Shown piece after piece: positions 49,501 through 60,058 of a stretch of DNA of 64,000 nt. Below the pieces are notes generated by a model, which was given only the letters and a program-made list of their open reading frames with translations, was not told the DNA's origin and made no database searches. Positions within the stretch are counted from its first letter, which is position 1, and the number at the start of each line of letters is the position of its first letter. The position numbers and the translations under genes were made by a program. Source of the stretch: Voacanga thouarsii (lineage: Eukaryota > Streptophyta > Magnoliopsida > Gentianales > Apocynaceae); the NCBI GenBank assembly GCA_026120185.1, contig JANUWF010001783.1:5611001-5675000 (forward strand), written 5' to 3'.

Positions 49501-52500
49501 TTTTATCTCTTACTAATTTATTCTTGAAAAAGAAATGATACGAATATAAAATAGAATTGCAAAAATATATGTGTGTGTTAAAATAAAAAATTTTACTGAT
49601 ATGATATAATTTCTTTTCTGACAACAAAAGCCATTGAAAATATTAGTGCAATTAACTATATTACCATTTAGAATATACAAAAAATATGTTAGTTTAAATA
49701 GTGATAACAAGAAAAAGAAAATTTCATCAATTATTTTTTGTGGCAAATTGCCTCGGATTGTGTTAGTCCGTGGCAAATCCCTAGCAAATTGCGAGGGATT
49801 TAACACAGATTTATTTTTCCATTTTTATTTATTTTTAGTCCAGACATTTTGATTAAAATGATCAAATGTTTTATAAACATTTTGGTTTTTTTTATCTCTT
49901 ACTAATTTATTCTTGAAAAACAAATGATACGAATTTATGTGTATTAAAATAAAAAATTTTAATGATATGATATAATTTTTTTTGACCACAAACGCCATTG
50001 GAAATATCAGTGCAATTAACTATATTACCATTTAGAATATACAAAAAATATGTTAGGTAAAATAGTAATAAAAAGAATAAGAAAATTTCATTAATTATTT
50101 TCCGTGGCAAACTTTTACGCATTGTGTTAGTCCGTGGCAAATTCCTAGCAAATTGCGAGGGATTTGAAACAATTTTTTTTTTTCGTTTTATAGTCATATT
50201 TTTATTATTTTTATTTTTATTCCAGACAATTTGATTAAAATGGTCCAATGCTTTCTTAACATTCTGTTTCTTTATCTCCAACTTATTTATTCTTGAAAAA
50301 GAATTTATACGAATTTAAAATAGAATGTAATATTTTTGTGTGTATTAAAATAAAAAATTTTAATGATATGATATAATTTTTTTTTTTACAACAAACTCCA
50401 TTGGAAATATCTGTGCACTTAAATATATTACCATTTAGAATATTCAAAAAATATGTTAGGTAAAATAGTGATAAAAAGAATAAGAAATTTTCATTAACTA
50501 TTTTCCGTTGCAAATCTGTGGCAAATCCATGGCAAATTGCCTCCGATTTGCCACGGATTTGCCATAGATTATGATAGTCCATGGCAAATCCCTAGCAAAT
50601 TGTGAGGGATCTGCCACGGATTTATTTTTTCTTTTTTTATTCTAATTTTTATTATATTTATTTTGATTAAAATGGTGAAATATTTCGTAAATATTTTGTT
50701 TTTTTTATCTCTAACTTATTTATTCTTGAAAATGAATTGATACAAATTTAAAAAAGAATGTAATATTTTTATGTGTAGAAATATATGTGTGTATTAAAAT
50801 AAAAAATGTTAATGATATGATATAGTTTTTTTTTTTACAGCAAAAGCCATTTGAAATATCAGTGCAATTAACTATATTTCCATTTATAATATACAAAAAA
50901 TATGTTAGGTAAAATAGTGGTAAAAAGAATAGGAAAATTTCATTAACTATTTTTCATGGCAAATCCGTGGCAAATTTCCACGGATTATGTTAGTCCGTGG
51001 CAAATCCCTTGCAAATTGCGAGGGATTTGCTATGGATTTATTTTTTTCTTTTTTATTCTAATTTTTGTTATATTAATTTTGATTAAAATGGTCAAATATT
51101 TTATAAACATTTTTCTTTTTTTTTTCTCTAACTTATTTATTCTTGAAAAATAATTGATGCGAATTTAAAATAGAATATAATATTTTTGTATGTAGAAATA
51201 TATGTGTGTATTAAAATAAAAAAACTTAAAGATAAGATTTTTTTTTTTTGACAACAAAAGCCATTGGAAATATCAGTGCAATTAACTATATTACCATTTA
51301 AAATATACAAAAAATATGTAAGGTAAAATAGTGATAAAAAATAAGAAAAATTCATTAATTTTTTTCCGTGGCAAATCCTTGGCAAATTGCCACGGATTAT
51401 GTTAGTTGCTGGAAAATCCATAGCAAATTGCGAGGGATTTGCCACGGATTTATTTTTCCTTTTTTATTCTAATTTTTCTTATATTTATTTTGCTCCATAC
51501 ATTTTGATTAAAATGGTCAAATGTTTTATAAACGTTTGTTTTTTTATCTCTAACTTATTTATTCTTGAAAAAGAATTGATATGAAATATAATGTAATATT
51601 TTTGTGTGTAGAAATATATGTGTGTATTAAAAAAATTTAATGATATGATATAATTTTTGTTTTGACAGCAAAAGCTATTGGAAATATTAGTGCAATTATA
51701 TATTACCATTTAGAATATACAAAAAATATCTTAGGTAAAATAGTGATAAAAAGAATAAGAAAATTTTAATAATTATTTTCCGTGGCAAATCCTTCCACGG
51801 ATTTGCTACGGATTATGTTAGTCCGTGGCAAATCACTAGCAAATTGCGAGTGATTTGCCACGGATTTTTTTTTTCTTTTTTATTCTAATTTTTATTTTTT
51901 TTATTTTTATTCCATACATTTTGATTAAAATGGTCAAATGTTTTATAAACATTTTGTTTTTTTATCTCTAACTTATTTATTTTTGAAAAATAATTGATTC
52001 TAATTTAAAATAGAATGTAATATTTTTGTATGTAGAGATATATGTGTGTATTAAAATAAAAAATTATAAAGATATGATATAATTTTATTTTTTTACCAAA
52101 AAAGCCATTGGAAATATTAGTGCAATTAACTGTATTACCATTTAGAATATACAAAAAATATGTTAGGTAAAATAGTGATAAAAAGAATTAGAAAATTTCA
52201 TTAATTATTTTTCGTTGCAAATCTGTGGCAAATTGCCACGGATTTGTGTTAGTCTGTGGCAAATCCCTTGCAAATTGCTAGGGATTTTTCACGGATTTAT
52301 TTTTTTCTTTTTTATTCTAATTTTTATTATATTTATTTTTATTCTATACATTTTGATTAAAATGGTCAAATGTTTTATAAACATTTTGTTTTTTTATCTC
52401 TAACTTATTTATTCTTGAAAAATAATTTATACGAATTTAAAATAGAATATAATATTTTTTTGTGTAGAAATATGTATGTGTGTTAAAATAAAAATTTTTA

Positions 52501-52780
52501 AAGATTTGATATAATTTTAATTTTTTTTACAACAAAAGCCATTGGAAATATCAATGCAATTAACTATATTACCATTTACAATATACAATAAATATGTTAG
52601 GTAAAATAGTGATAAAAAGAATAAGAAAATTTCATTAATTATTTTCTGTAGCAAATCTGTGACAATTGTGTTAGTCCGTGGTAAATCCCTTGCAAATTGC
52701 GAGGGATTTGCCATAGATTTATTTTTTCTTTTTTTTATTTTAATTTTTTTATTTTAATTTTTATTTCATACATTTTGTGG
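43600..52780. repeat. 22-unit tandem array, ~412 bp period
   Basis: The phrase AAAATGGTCAAAT (with variants) recurs 22 times from 43715 to 52360, a mean spacing of about 412. Each unit has a CCGTGGCAAAT...ATTTGCCACGG dyad cluster, GGATTATGTTAGTCCGTGG, a GAGGGATTTG word, CTTATTTATTCTTGAAAAAG, and ACAACAAAAGCCATTGGAAA then TATCAGTGCAATTAACTATA. Units are diverged by substitutions and by T-run length. The third unit (about 44500-44750) lacks the CCATTGGAAA part; units near 49632-49990 are short. Small ORFs in every unit are low-complexity and not coding. Confidence 0.93.
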
Positions 52781-52794
52781 GATTACGTGTCAAA

Positions 52795-53170
52795 TCATAT
52801 TCGATTTTCTTTAAATTTATGTGTATGAATATGTGTGTGTGTGTGTATACATATATTTATATTATTCTATGAATATGTATATATATATATATGTATATAT
52901 ATATATGTATATTAATATATGAATATATGAATATATATATATATATATGAATATATATATATATATTTATGTATGTATGAATGTAAATGAATATTTATGT
53001 GTGTGTGTGTGTGTATGAATATGCGTATATAAGTGATTATGAGTGTATATGTGTGTGTGTGTGTATGTGTGTGTGTGTACTTAAATATGTGTGGTGTGCA
53101 TGTGCGTGCGTGCATGTGTGTGTGTGTGTGTGTATATGTGTGTGGGGGGGGGGGTTATATTGTGTATTAA
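52795..53170. repeat. TG/TA microsatellite block in CACTA-2
   Basis: (TG)n at 52831-52844, 52999-53013, 53049-53078 and 53115-53142 with (TA)n between, ending in a run of G at 53144-53154. It holds the same position as the microsatellite block of CACTA-1 relative to the tRNA-like block. Confidence 0.9.
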
Positions 53171-53407
53171 TTTATATATATATGTATAAATCATTTAATA
53201 AAAAAGATAGTATAATTGATAGTATATAAAATTTTAAAATTATATAAATATAAAAAATATTTTTTTATATTGAATAGTATGGTTTTATATTGAATTTAAT
53301 ATGATTATTATATTTTGTTATAATACTTTTATTTTTAAAAAAAATTACACAAAGATTGTTTAGAGTAGTTTAAATAATAATAATAATAATAATAAAGGAT
53401 AGCAAAA

Positions 53408-53480
53408 CAATTGCCATAGCTCAGTGGCTAAACACAACATATACATTTCGGAGGTTATTGATTCGAGTCTTGCATTGTGC
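53408..53480 (+). other. tRNA-like sequence with Pol III boxes inside CACTA-2
   Basis: TAGCTCAGTGG (53417-53427) is a good A box and GATTCGAGTC (53460-53469) a near B box, 43 bases apart. GCCATAGCTCAGTGGCTAAA resembles the 5' half of plant tRNA genes. The anticodon arm is not preserved here. It aligns with the CACTA-1 block (shared CATAGCTCA and GGAGGT...TTCGA-TC), and the upstream ~240 bp also align. Confidence 0.62.
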
Positions 53481-53585
53481 AAAAAAATTTAATTTTTAAT
53501 AATCCGTGACAATTTCCCACAGAAAAAATAAACTTTTCGTGGAAAATTGTCACGGATTTGCCACAGAAAGTATTTCTAAATAAAG

Positions 53586-53627
53586 TGTCTATGGCAAATC
53601 CGTGGCGCCACGGATTTGCCATAGACA
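53586..53627. repeat. 42 bp perfect palindrome
   Basis: The left arm TGTCTATGGCAAATCCGTGG plus C is followed without spacer by its exact reverse complement. It lies in the right subterminal region of CACTA-2 and is made of two head-to-head CCGTGGCAAAT-type repeats. Confidence 0.92.
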
Positions 53628-54300
53628 GATTATTTTCATATTGTTTCAGTGGCAAATCTGTGGCAGATTGCCAAGGATTTGCCACCGTTCCCTCGCAATA
53701 TTTCTCCCTAAAAGGTGCTACCAACTTGAATAATCCATAGCAAATTGCTATGGAAAAAAAAGCTCCCTCGCAAAAATGCTTAGCGACGAAGGTATTTGCC
53801 ACGGACCAATTCCATCACAAATCCGTGGCAAATTCTAGTTTCGCCATGGATTTTCCACGGATTTGTCCACGGCAAATTGACAAATTTCTTGTATGCGCAT
53901 ATAGAATTTTTGCCTCCAGCGCCTACCTGGCGCCAGGTGCACTATGTTCTTCCTCTGTTTTTTGCCATCCTTCCTTGGCAGGCAGAATGGACTCGACGCC
54001 AAGTACACTTGCTAGACATGTCGCTAGGTCTGTTTTGAAAAAATCCCTGAAGCTCGCTCAAACTCTGCTGCTGGACAGAATGGACCCGGCTCCTGGTCCA
54101 CTGGCTAGGCCTGGCACTAGGTACATTCTGGTTCTGTGCACTTTCTGCTCAATTTTAACTATAATTTGCACATATTTGTCAAAAACACTTTTTACAAGAA
54201 AAATGTCAAATAGGAAGAAATACGTCTAGTTATTACAACAAATGTATCTTAAAACAACCTCAAATAACTAGGAAAAGAATGGTGATTTTAACCCCTATCA

Positions 54301-54503
54301 ATTAAACAAAATTTAGATGGAAGTTGGAGTAATTGATCCTGTTCTAGAGGGTTTTTGACACTTACCAACTACGCTCTACATGATGGGTATACTTGCCCAA
54401 TTTTGTGTGTTATGTGAGTTAAATTGGTATTTTATTTTCAAAACTTGCTTGAGCATTAGATTTATTCTCTAAATCACAACACTAGCACAAACTGCACAAA
54501 CAA
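54301..54503 (+). repeat. 3' end of the 5' LTR of Athila-like copy C
   Basis: About 200 bp of LTR-end-like sequence lie directly before a primer site (TTTTTGGTACCGTTGTCGGGGA, about 54504-54527, an Athila/Tat-type motif). The rest of the LTR is missing because copy B begins at 54300, which suggests that B inserted into the LTR of C. Confidence 0.55.
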
Positions 54504-54815
54504 ATTTTTGGTACCGTTGTCGGGGATCGATTGTCAATATTCTAAAAACACTTGAGTTTTATTGATTCAATCAATTTTATATTGTGTATATCTTTAATTT
54601 TGACTTTCATTAGGTAGTTGATTGATTTTCTATTTTAGGATAGTTGATTTTAGAATTATTTTATTGGTATTTGTGCATATTTATATTGTAAATCTTTTAT
54701 TTTAGTTCTTACTATAATTGTTTCTTTTAACTTGATTTATTTTATTATTGGATTATTCGTAGTTGAATTTAGGATTGTATTATTTTGTAGGACAATTTTC
54801 TTATGTTTGTATAGA

Positions 54816-56270
54816 AGAGATTGTGAAAAAAAAGTTGGCAGAATTTGATAGTAAGATTGAGAGGACTTTTCGAAGGTTGCGTAGAAAGCAAAAACAAAGA
54901 GTTTTGGAAGCTTTGAGAAAATTAGACATTTTGAGTGAATTTGGTGAGAAAATGGAAGTCAATCAATAAGGTAATAGAAATGGGAATAGTAATAGAAGAA
55001 GAACAATTAGTGATTATGCTAGACCTACTTTTTCGGGTAAAAATTCGAGTATTGTGAGACCTTGAGTGAATGCAAAAAACTTTGAGATTAAGCCTAATTT
55101 CATCCAAATGATTCAACAGATGGTTTAATTTAATGGATAACTAGATAAGGATCCTAATGGTCATCTAGCATATGTCTTGGAGATTTGTGACACACTTAAG
55201 CTTAATGATGTACCTGAGGATGCCATATGGTTGAGGTTATTTCCCTTTTCTTTAAAAGATCGAGCTAAATCTTGGTTAAAAGCCTTACCATTCGTTTCTA
55301 TTACTACTTGGGATCAATTAGCTGAAATTTTTCTTGCTAAGTATTTTCCCCCCTGCTAGAATGTCCAAGCTAAGAAATTATTTTCTCAATTTCCTAGTTG
55401 GATGGTGAAACAATTCATGGTGCTTGGGAAACATTTAAGGAGCTGAAAAGAAAATGTCCTCTATATGGTTTTGATCTTGGTTTGCAAATATTAACTTTCT
55501 ATAATGCTTTGAGTTTTTCTGCAAAGCAAATGGTTGATGCTTCATCAGGAGGAATTGCTTCTTCAAAAATCCCAGAAGAACTTTTTGATTTAATAGAATA
55601 TATCGTATTGACCAACCATTCTTGGGGGATACAAAGATCAAAGGTTAAAAGTAAAAAAATGTAAAATGTGGAAACAATGGCATTTTTGGAAGCTAAGTTG
55701 GAAGTACTTACAAAGAAAGTGGATAAGATGAACACTAATTCTAGTAATCAGGTCATAATATGTGGTTTTTGTGGGGGAGGACATCCTAATCATAAATGTC
55801 AAGGAATGGGAGTTGGTAGTGAGCAATAAGTTGAACATGTGGATTACATGGGGAATAGAAAACAAGATCACACTTGTTTTAGTAATACTTTGGAGAAATC
55901 ATCCAAAATTTTGTTAGAACAATCAAAACTAAGGAAGACCCCAAGGAGTTCAAGCTAACTATGCTCCAAAACCCCAAGCTCCTCTACTATTTCGTGCACC
56001 ACAACGTCCACCACTTCCACAAGCATAATTAAAGCCATCATTGGAAGATTAGTTGCTAATTTGGTGACTTCCACTGATACTCACTTCCAAGGTGTTGAGG
56101 CATCAATGAGAAACCAAGAAGCATCAAATTACAACCTCAAAAGTCAAATTGGGCAACTTGCAAAGATGCTTGGTAAGAGGCCTAGAGGAGACATATCTAG
56201 AAACACCAAAGGTAATCTACGTGATAAACGTAGAAAACCTCGATCTCTACTATGCTTTACACTTGAATAA
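54816..56270 (+). pseudogene. Athila-like gag, copy C
   Basis: Starts around FDSKIERTFRRLRRKQKQR (54845). The core runs through LDKDPNGHLAYVLEICDTLK (near 55145-55205), LRLFPFSLKDRAKSWLKALP and FLAKYFPP. A frameshift near 55355 leads to ETIHGAWETFKELKRKCPLY and DASSGGIASSKIPEELFDLI. The zinc knuckle near 55760-55800 reads CGFCGGGHPNHKC, with both His present. The tail FQGVEASMRNQEASNYNLKS matches the end of copy B gag (FQGIDMTMRNLEASMCNLEG). Several stops (for example 54967, 55062, 55126, 55358). It contains no pol afterwards. Confidence 0.85.
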
Positions 56271-57446
56271 ATGTTTATTTTTAGATATTTTAGCTTTGTT
56301 TTGTTTTAAGTGAGTTTTATGGCTGATAAGACCTGATTAGACATTTTTGCCTTATTTAGTTTGTTATGTTTTGAGGCATTTCTTGGTTATGTCATTTTTC
56401 ATGAATTCTTGTGATTATATATCAACTTTATTTGATTTTCATTGTTGCAGTTGTTTTATTGCTTTAATATTAATATATATAAAGAAAAAAATGTGTGGAA
56501 AAAAATGTGTGTTTTATGTTTTCTAGAAGTGCACAGTGAGATGGAGCTTATACTCTATGGCGTCATGACCTTAAATACTATAGAAAATTTGAAAGTTTTG
56601 GGAATACGTGGCACCTTCCAAGTCATGCACAATATCCCCGTACATCCTACTCAGACAAAAACATTGTCGTTTTACTAAAAAAATTCACAGTGCTTAAAGT
56701 CATGCACAGCACTGTGAAGGTCATGCCACATGGCACTGTATATCTATTCATAATATTGACGACATCATTTTGATTTCAGGTTTCAAACTTTTGTGCTTCG
56801 ACGCCGCCATGTAATGTCGGGTTTTAGAAAAATAAAACAGATTTCTTCTATCATTTCTCCCAATTTTCTTTCAAACCATTCGATAGCACAACCTTATTTC
56901 TCTCAAACCCTAATTTCCATGCAAACATTTGCCTAAACCATTGTTAGATTTACTCCATAAATTCAAATCTCCCGCAAAATTTCATCCTTTCTACCGATTC
57001 AAACTCGCAGTCACAATTTCCCTTTCTTCAAAATTCCATTTTAACCCAAATTTGACCTCTGATTTCTTAAGTAAGCAACATTGTGCAAACCTTCAAAGTG
57101 ATTCTTGAAAATTTAGGTGTTGTAGTCAACATTTAAGCGAGCTTCAAGCTATCAATTCAAAAGGCGAATTGAAGTACTGGCTCTAGGGTTTGAAAATTGA
57201 ACTACCTTTGGTGAAATTTTTGACCTTTGAGAACTTTGCTAATACATCTTGAGTTTATTAGACTTGGATACATGTTATTGGGAATTTTGCAATGAGAATT
57301 TGTTATTTTACCTGAATTATTGCTGTTGAAACTCTATTGAGCTATCAGTTGTGATTTGTGGATTAAATTAATATTGAGGAGTTGAGGAATATGTTGAAAT
57401 TTATGTTGGCATATTTGAAAAGGTGGATAGTGTGAGTTTTAGGGAA
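56271..57446 (+). other. Noncoding spacer after gag in copy C, cut by copia-2
   Basis: No pol reading. Dyad-rich patches (GTGCACAG, GTCATGCACAGCACTGTGAAG, GGCACTG) at 56525-56760, then pyrimidine-rich DNA (56840-57060) and an AT-rich leader, the same layout as 841-2207 in copy A. ORF2 would be expected next but copia-2 begins at 57447. Confidence 0.55.
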
Positions 57447-59237
57447 TGAAGGCCTAAAAGGGGGGAAAACAAGGCACGCAGCGGAAGCAAAAACTGAAAA
57501 ACTGGAAAAATTGAAGAACAGAGCCAATGCCGGCTCCAGCAGCCCTAGCCGACGCCGGTTGCGCTCTGTCCAGATTCTGAGGGAAAAAATTTCTAACCTT
57601 TTTTCCTTGTCCTCAAAGTTGGCTGGACCGGAATGTATTGGACTAGGGTAGGTGTGCTGGTGGAAATCTCTGGTGCGATTCCTGCAAGCCTCATACTCCG
57701 TCTTTGCATGTAGGTGAACGCCAAACTCTCGATCTTCCAGTATATGGCTTGCCTAATCTCGTTTGGTGAACAACTTACAGGGCTAAGGAACTTTCTTGGA
57801 GAGAGAGTAAGAGAGGTGTCTCTTTTTCACATAGAAGAAGCAATGAAAAACAATGTTGTATTCAATCCTCCTGTTTAACTTAAATAAAACCCTAGGTTAA
57901 ACTGGACTGGCCCATTGGACTTTTAATTTAGCCATTTGGACTAAATTAATTATTCTAATAAGAACCAAATTAATTAATGGCCCAACAAATAATTAATTTT
58001 TCAGCCCAAATAAACTAGTCCAATTAACAAGCCTACATTAGTTTAGTCCCAGATTAATCTTTAATTATTCAAACTGAGCCAAAGCCTTGAACAATTAATT
58101 AACCAACCAAAATAATTTAATTAATTCTCTCTCTCCATGGACCTTTATTTTATTCTAGCTCAACAATTAAATCAGACTACTTAAATAAAATAAATTCTAT
58201 TTAATTTAATTTAACACCAATTCCTTAGCCTGTATTTAATTAGGACTTACTGTCTATACTGGGGACCAAAAGACACACCGCATTGGCTACTAAAATGACC
58301 AAAATACCCTTGCCATATAAATAGCTTTATTTTACATTTTAAATATTTTCTAATATGACTATAAGGAAATATTGATCCTAAGGACAATGCTACGTTAGCA
58401 AAGTCTCCGACTTACAGGTGTAATGACTAAAATACCCCTCTATATATCGCCATACATTTAGAGAGGAAGAAGTGTACTAACACCTCTCTAAATGACATCT
58501 ACCATCATTAGGCCTCTAGTCCAATGATCCATGACTTCCTGGATTGTTTCCGCTTTCCAAGGGAGCTACCCTAAAGCAAACATCCAAGTTATATTTCCCA
58601 GGGCCCTGGATATTTAGGTCATTTAGACAACCACAAGGGGCGATATAGTCTAGAAACTATCTTGTATAAGTCTGTCTTAACTAACTAGTCACACATACCC
58701 AACATGCAAGTATATTGGCCCTACGATAGAACCTCAACTATAGCATATCAAAGTACATGCTTCCAGCTTCATCAAACCACCAACTCATACTCAAGTCGTA
58801 GAGAACTAGTCCACGCTGTAGCAGTAGTAGTCTAGGTTTCTACCCTATAGTACTTTTAATAAACCACTACTACAGGTTCTGTTCTACGTATTCGAAATAC
58901 ACTTATGTCATGAAGTGAGTGAACTACTCACTGGCTAAAGGTAAGCTATTCCATATTTGGAATTCATAACATAATAACTTAAATATGATGTGATTCCCAT
59001 TCTCATCAATCGGTTAAGAACGAACGTTTATGTGTTAAGTAACCCGTGATCCGTACCTTACTGTGAAAGACTTCCATTCACATGGACCACTTACTTAAAC
59101 ATAATGGGTCTTTTCCAAACGTAATTGTGCATAAATAAAATATAAATTCACAAATAATTTCTGAAAATAATTTTTTTTTATTAAAACATTCGATGTTTAC
59201 ATCAGAAACCTAGTCTAAGAGAGCATATTTCCCAATA
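57447..59237 (-). repeat. 3' LTR of copia-2
   Basis: The + strand borders are TGAAGGCC (57447, inverse of the ...CTTCA end of the copia-1 LTR) and CCCAATA (59237, CA changed to TA), next to the minus polypurine tract (ATCTCCCACTTGCACTC, 59238-59254). About 1.79 kb. It shares stretches with the copia-1 LTR, for example around 58600-58900 versus 2880-3130. A GC-rich patch (57525-57560) with GCCGGCTCC and GCCGACGCCGG lies near the 3' end of the LTR. Confidence 0.82.
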
Positions 59238-59259
59238 ATCTCCCACTTGCACTCTAAGA

Positions 59260-60058
59260 CTAAGTAAGTCCGTAGGTGCCCACCCCTATGGCATCTAAGT
59301 GTCTTTTGAAGACTCTCTCAACCAAAGGCTTGGTGAATGGATCAGCTAGATTGTTCTCGGAGGTAATCTGTTCCACCACGACTTCCCGTCTCTGAATGAA
59401 ATCCTGGATCAGGTGGTACTTCCTTTCGATGTGCTTCCCGTTCTTGTGGTTCCTAGGTTTTTTAGATTGTGATAATGCTCTAGTATTGTCACAATACATC
59501 ACAATCGACCTGTCCATGTGTGGCACGATTCTAAGTTTTGAAAGGAACTTTCGGAGCCAAACTACTTTCTTGGATGCCTCCGAAGCTGCCACATACTTAG
59601 CTTCCATGGTCGAGTCAGCAATGCAAGATTACTTGATACTCCTTCATGAAATGGCTCCTCTAGACAAGGTGAAGATATATCCACTAGTGTATTTTCTCTC
59701 ATCCTTATCTGCTTGGGAAGTTTGAGTCTGTGTATTCTGTGGGAACCAAGTCATCAGCCCTGTAAACTAGCATATAATCTCTCGTTTCCTTGAGGTACTT
59801 GAGAATATAATCTCTCGTTTCCATGGTCGAGTCAGCAATGCAAGATTATTTGATACTCTTTCATGAAATGGCTCCTCCAGACAATGTGAAGATATATCCA
59901 CTAGTGGATTTTCTCTCATCCTTATCTGCCTGGGAAGTCTGAGTCTGTGTATTCTGTGGGAACCAAGTCATCAGCCTTGTAAACCAGCATATAATCTCTC
60001 GTTTCCTTGAGGTACTTGAGAATATGCTTTACAGCTTGCCAATGAACCTCCCCAGGGT
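59260..60058 (-). pseudogene. copia-2 RNase H, with a 217 bp tandem duplication
   Basis: 59607-59260 is 115 open codons from MEAKYVAASEASKKVVWLRK to GTYGLT-stop, with the catalytic YCDN intact and DPFTKPLVERVF near the end. Just upstream 59604-59820 repeats as 59821-60037 (both begin CCATGGTCGAGTCAGCAATG). 217 is not a multiple of three, so the duplication shifts the frame between RT and RNase H. Copia-1 has a single copy. Each repeat encodes YTSG-YIFTLS-GAIS-RSIK with stops. Confidence 0.87.

Larger units (their letters stand above)
43560..53895. mobile_element. CACTA-like element carrying a satellite array (CACTA-2)
   Basis: About 10.3 kb with no transposase. The right end GACAAATTTCTTGTA-TGCG (53879-53895) resembles a CACTA end (TTTCTTGTAGTG) with a small change; the left end CAGTGATGAATTTTG at 43560 is a weak match. 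Subterminal repeats are CCGTGGCAAAT / ATTTGCCACGG, different from CACTA-1. 53170-53490 is homologous to 32830-33110 plus 33277-33300 of CACTA-1, including the tRNA-like block. 52778-52822 (GGGATTACGTGTCAAATCAT...) matches one unit of the 152 bp repeat of CACTA-1. The shared interior is the main reason for the CACTA call; the ends are eroded and no target duplication is clear. Confidence 0.62.
42460..54300 (-). repeat. 5' LTR of copy B, split by a CACTA-like element
   Basis: The inner end is TGATGTATAAATTT (+ strand 42460) next to the primer site. The outer end is ...ACCCCTATCA at 54300 (minus strand TGATAGGGGTTAAAA). Removing 43560-53895 leaves about 1.5 kb. A minus-strand TATA box (CTATAAAAGCAC, about 43468-43457) sits downstream of the insertion point, so the CACTA-like element is in U3. 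U3 (53896-54300) contains GC-rich dyads such as CCTGGCGCCAGG. Confidence 0.65.

Noticed and set aside
43600..52780. CRISPR-like or gene-family reading of the regular array and its many 60-120 codon ORFs
   Set aside because: The unit is ~412 bp with no short-repeat/unique-spacer pattern, this is a plant genome, and the ORFs are low-complexity shadows repeated in each unit.
56442..56678. 78-codon ORF in copy C spacer
   Set aside because: No similarity to ORF2 or gag and not present in the equivalent spacer of copies A and B.
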